A DNA stretch of 21,935 nucleotides from the NCBI GenBank assembly GCA_032988165.1, contig JANTQF010000477.1:1-21935 (forward strand), given 5' to 3'. Source of the DNA: Emmonsiellopsis sp. PD_33. Its lineage: Eukaryota > Ascomycota > Eurotiomycetes > Onygenales > Ajellomycetaceae. This document shows positions 20,106 through 21,935 of the stretch, in pieces (the stretch's first letter is position 1; each line of letters begins with the position of its first letter). The position numbers were made by a program, and so were the translations under genes. The notes beneath the pieces were generated by a model. That model was given only the letters and a program-made list of their open reading frames with translations. It ran no database searches and was not told the origin of the DNA.

Positions 20106-21742
20106 CAAGCTTGTGGCTTGCTCGGTATGCCTTGGGCGCAATGATGCCCTGCCTCCAGCCTTTTGGCATGAGGCTTTTTTACCTGCATTTTTCGTTTCTT
20201 CACCAGGGGCCAGGGGTCACTGTTCACATTTGCATTTCTTGGCTCACCTCGTATCTTCAAGCACAGGGCGATCTCTCGTCTACTCCGGAGTAGTGCCTTT
20301 CTTTTGTCTCGTGCCTTGTTCCCATTTGCGGCAACTGGCCGGCGAATTAAGATAAAATAATTCCCTCATGCATGTCGGGGTTTTACGCAGCTATTTATTA
20401 TGGATGCCCCGCGAGGCGGACATGGTGCAGAAAATCTACACGAGAGCATCTTTGCTATTTATATCGACTTTTCTATCAACCTCGTTTCTGCAAGGGAGCC
20501 GGCCCGGGTACTGAGGCCAGCCGCTGTTCCGGGTGCAAGCTGTTGTAAACCCTCTCAGCATACCAGAAGGACCCTGACGGACCTTTTTAGCTGCCGGTTC
20601 AACACGAGAGAGCAATTCCTGAGCCAAATTCCCATTGCCCCGGAGAAAACTGAAAGCTTGAAATCTGATAGCAAAATGGCATTGCTCGAAGACTGGCAAT
20701 AATCCGGGTGTCCAAAACGATTCTTTTCTTCATAGAAGTAAAGAATTTGACCCATCAAGCACCATAAGGCTTTTGTGTAATCGTCCCCTCAGTAGGAACC
20801 TTCTGCAAGAACCTCATTCCGCCGCGCAATCTACTTGGGATTCATTAATTCGAGCTATTTTGACAGCCATGCGAGTATCAGGATGACCAAGGCCCTCATA
20901 CCTCACGAGTCAAGATTTCACTGCTGAACCTCCTCATGCTGATATGCAAACACTTACAAAGCCTCCATCTTGACACTGGCAACCTTCCGCCCACCATTCT
21001 TCCACCGTCAAGGCGCACCCGCACCAGTGTCTGTCTGCCTTGTAATCAAGGCAGAACCCGGGATAAGGGCATGCATGGGCATGGAGATAAGAAGGGAATC
21101 CCTAAGAAAATCCCCACTGGGAGAGTTTCTATATTCTTTCTTGTCCACTGGGGACGTACGCCCACATCCCCGTGTCCGAACCTGCCTTGTCCTGCCCTTG
21201 ATCAATGGCTCTACGAGTTAGCCTCAGGCCTTGCTGGGCACACTCTATCCTCTAAGCCTTGCCTTTGCACAGGGTAACAACGGCTCTCATGAGCTAACTG
21301 GAACCTTGAGACGCTGCTCTGATGGTATCCTGCCTGTGGGGGTTTTGCAAAACTCTGAAGACATTTTTGCTGGGCAATTGTGCCTTCCATTTTCCCATGC
21401 GCGGATGAATGCTTGATTGATATTCTCTATATTATTTCTTCGTGGGGATACTGCATTATCCCCTGTGCTTACAACTCTTAAAATATATTCCAGCCACAGT
21501 TAATGCTAACATATATCTGCAAGAGATGAATCTAGGTAGCACATTATTTATATCAGGAAGTCTGACAATTTCATCACAGTACATTCTACAAATAAACCTA
21601 TCAGACGGCCGGGCCACCACAAGCAAAATGACACACAAACAGGACAGTTTGGCATGTTTCGAGTATCACAGAGGATAGTCGCCCAGTGACAATCGCGTAA
21701 AGTTCAACATGAGTCTAGTTGAGCGGGCAGTCAATACCATGC

Positions 21743-21935
21743 GCCCCCCCCCCACCCCCCCCCCCCCCCCTCCCCCCCCCCCCCCCCCCACACCCACCAC
21801 CTCCCCCACTTTCCGCCCCACGCCCTCCCACTCACACCACCATCATACACACAAAATACATACACCTACCCTTCCATAACACTCATAACACCCACTCTCA
21901 TCATCAACCACCACTCACCACCCTCAACACACCTT
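21743..21935. repeat. Poly-C and almost G-free low-complexity tail
   Basis: Long C homopolymers with a few A or T interruptions run from 21743 to about 21790. A C/A/T-only sequence rich in CACA, CCAC and CATAC follows to the end of the window, with only two G, near 21815-21825. Such sequence at a contig end most likely reflects low-quality or artefactual reads rather than chromosome sequence. It is not a telomere: no CCCTAA repeat is present. Confidence 0.75.

Larger units (their letters stand above)
19175..21742. other. Gene-poor region right of the Helitron
   Basis: CpG-containing DNA of ordinary composition resumes at 19211. No conserved protein family is visible on either strand; open frames are short and overlap randomly. 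Contents worth naming are three ATTGG boxes (19563-19591), two TTAGGG units (19656-19667), a small ORF (19841-19990), an AAC microsatellite (20086-20105) and an 8-bp inverted repeat (21035-21054). The region could be a promoter cut off from its gene by the element, or plain intergenic DNA. Confidence 0.5.

Noticed and set aside
21035..21054. Perfect 8-bp inverted repeat (CTGCCTTG, 4-nt loop)
   Set aside because: No gene end lies near it, no U-run follows, and hairpins of this size occur by chance; bacterial-type terminators do not apply here.
1..21935. tRNA, rRNA or CRISPR arrays
   Set aside because: No GGTTCGANNCC-type T-arm with a matching cloverleaf, no rRNA-like conserved blocks and no regularly spaced identical repeats were seen on either strand.

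Overview
The window is nuclear DNA from a filamentous ascomycete (Pezizomycotina). Its codon style and short introns (59-76 nt, GTRNGT-like donors, CTAAT-type branch sites) fit this, as do a QDE-1-type RNA-dependent RNA polymerase, a YAT-family amino acid permease and a mutation-scarred Helitron. A Eurotiales-like mould is my best guess, but that is inference. There is no bacterial operon structure.

Layout. (1) At 1-403 the last exon of an alpha/beta hydrolase runs rightward; it is preceded by an intron-like stretch holding a (CA)n(TA)n microsatellite. (2) At 404-1769 there is a convergent intergenic region with a degenerate direct repeat. (3) At 1770-5849 (minus) a single uninterrupted frame of 1359 codons encodes an RNA-dependent RNA polymerase with the catalytic DYDGD motif. 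(4) At 5850-7021 there is intergenic DNA holding the polymerase promoter and the permease 3' region. (5) At 7022-9011 (minus) a five-exon amino acid permease (570 aa when spliced) includes a 7-nt microexon; a TATA box and a CT-rich tract lie upstream. (6) At 9012-11695 there is a long gene-poor stretch. (7) At about 11696-19174 lies a roughly 7.5-kb Helitron. Its Rep-helicase gene is full of stop codons but keeps one reading phase for 5.5 kb. The element has no CpG dinucleotide that I could find, while flanking CpGs lie within about 40 bp of each end. A second decayed reading frame occupies its 3' part. (8) At 19175-21742 there is gene-poor DNA with CCAAT boxes, two telomere-like hexamers, a short AAC microsatellite and one small signal-peptide-like ORF. 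(9) At 21743-21935 there is a poly-C and nearly G-free tail that looks like a contig-end artefact.

The three cellular genes have no obvious shared pathway. The polymerase works in RNA silencing, the permease in nutrient uptake and the hydrolase in unknown small-molecule chemistry. The most informative feature is the Helitron. It decayed by substitution only, apparently by a process that removed CpG and left CpA common, which differs from the textbook CpA preference of repeat-induced point mutation (RIP).
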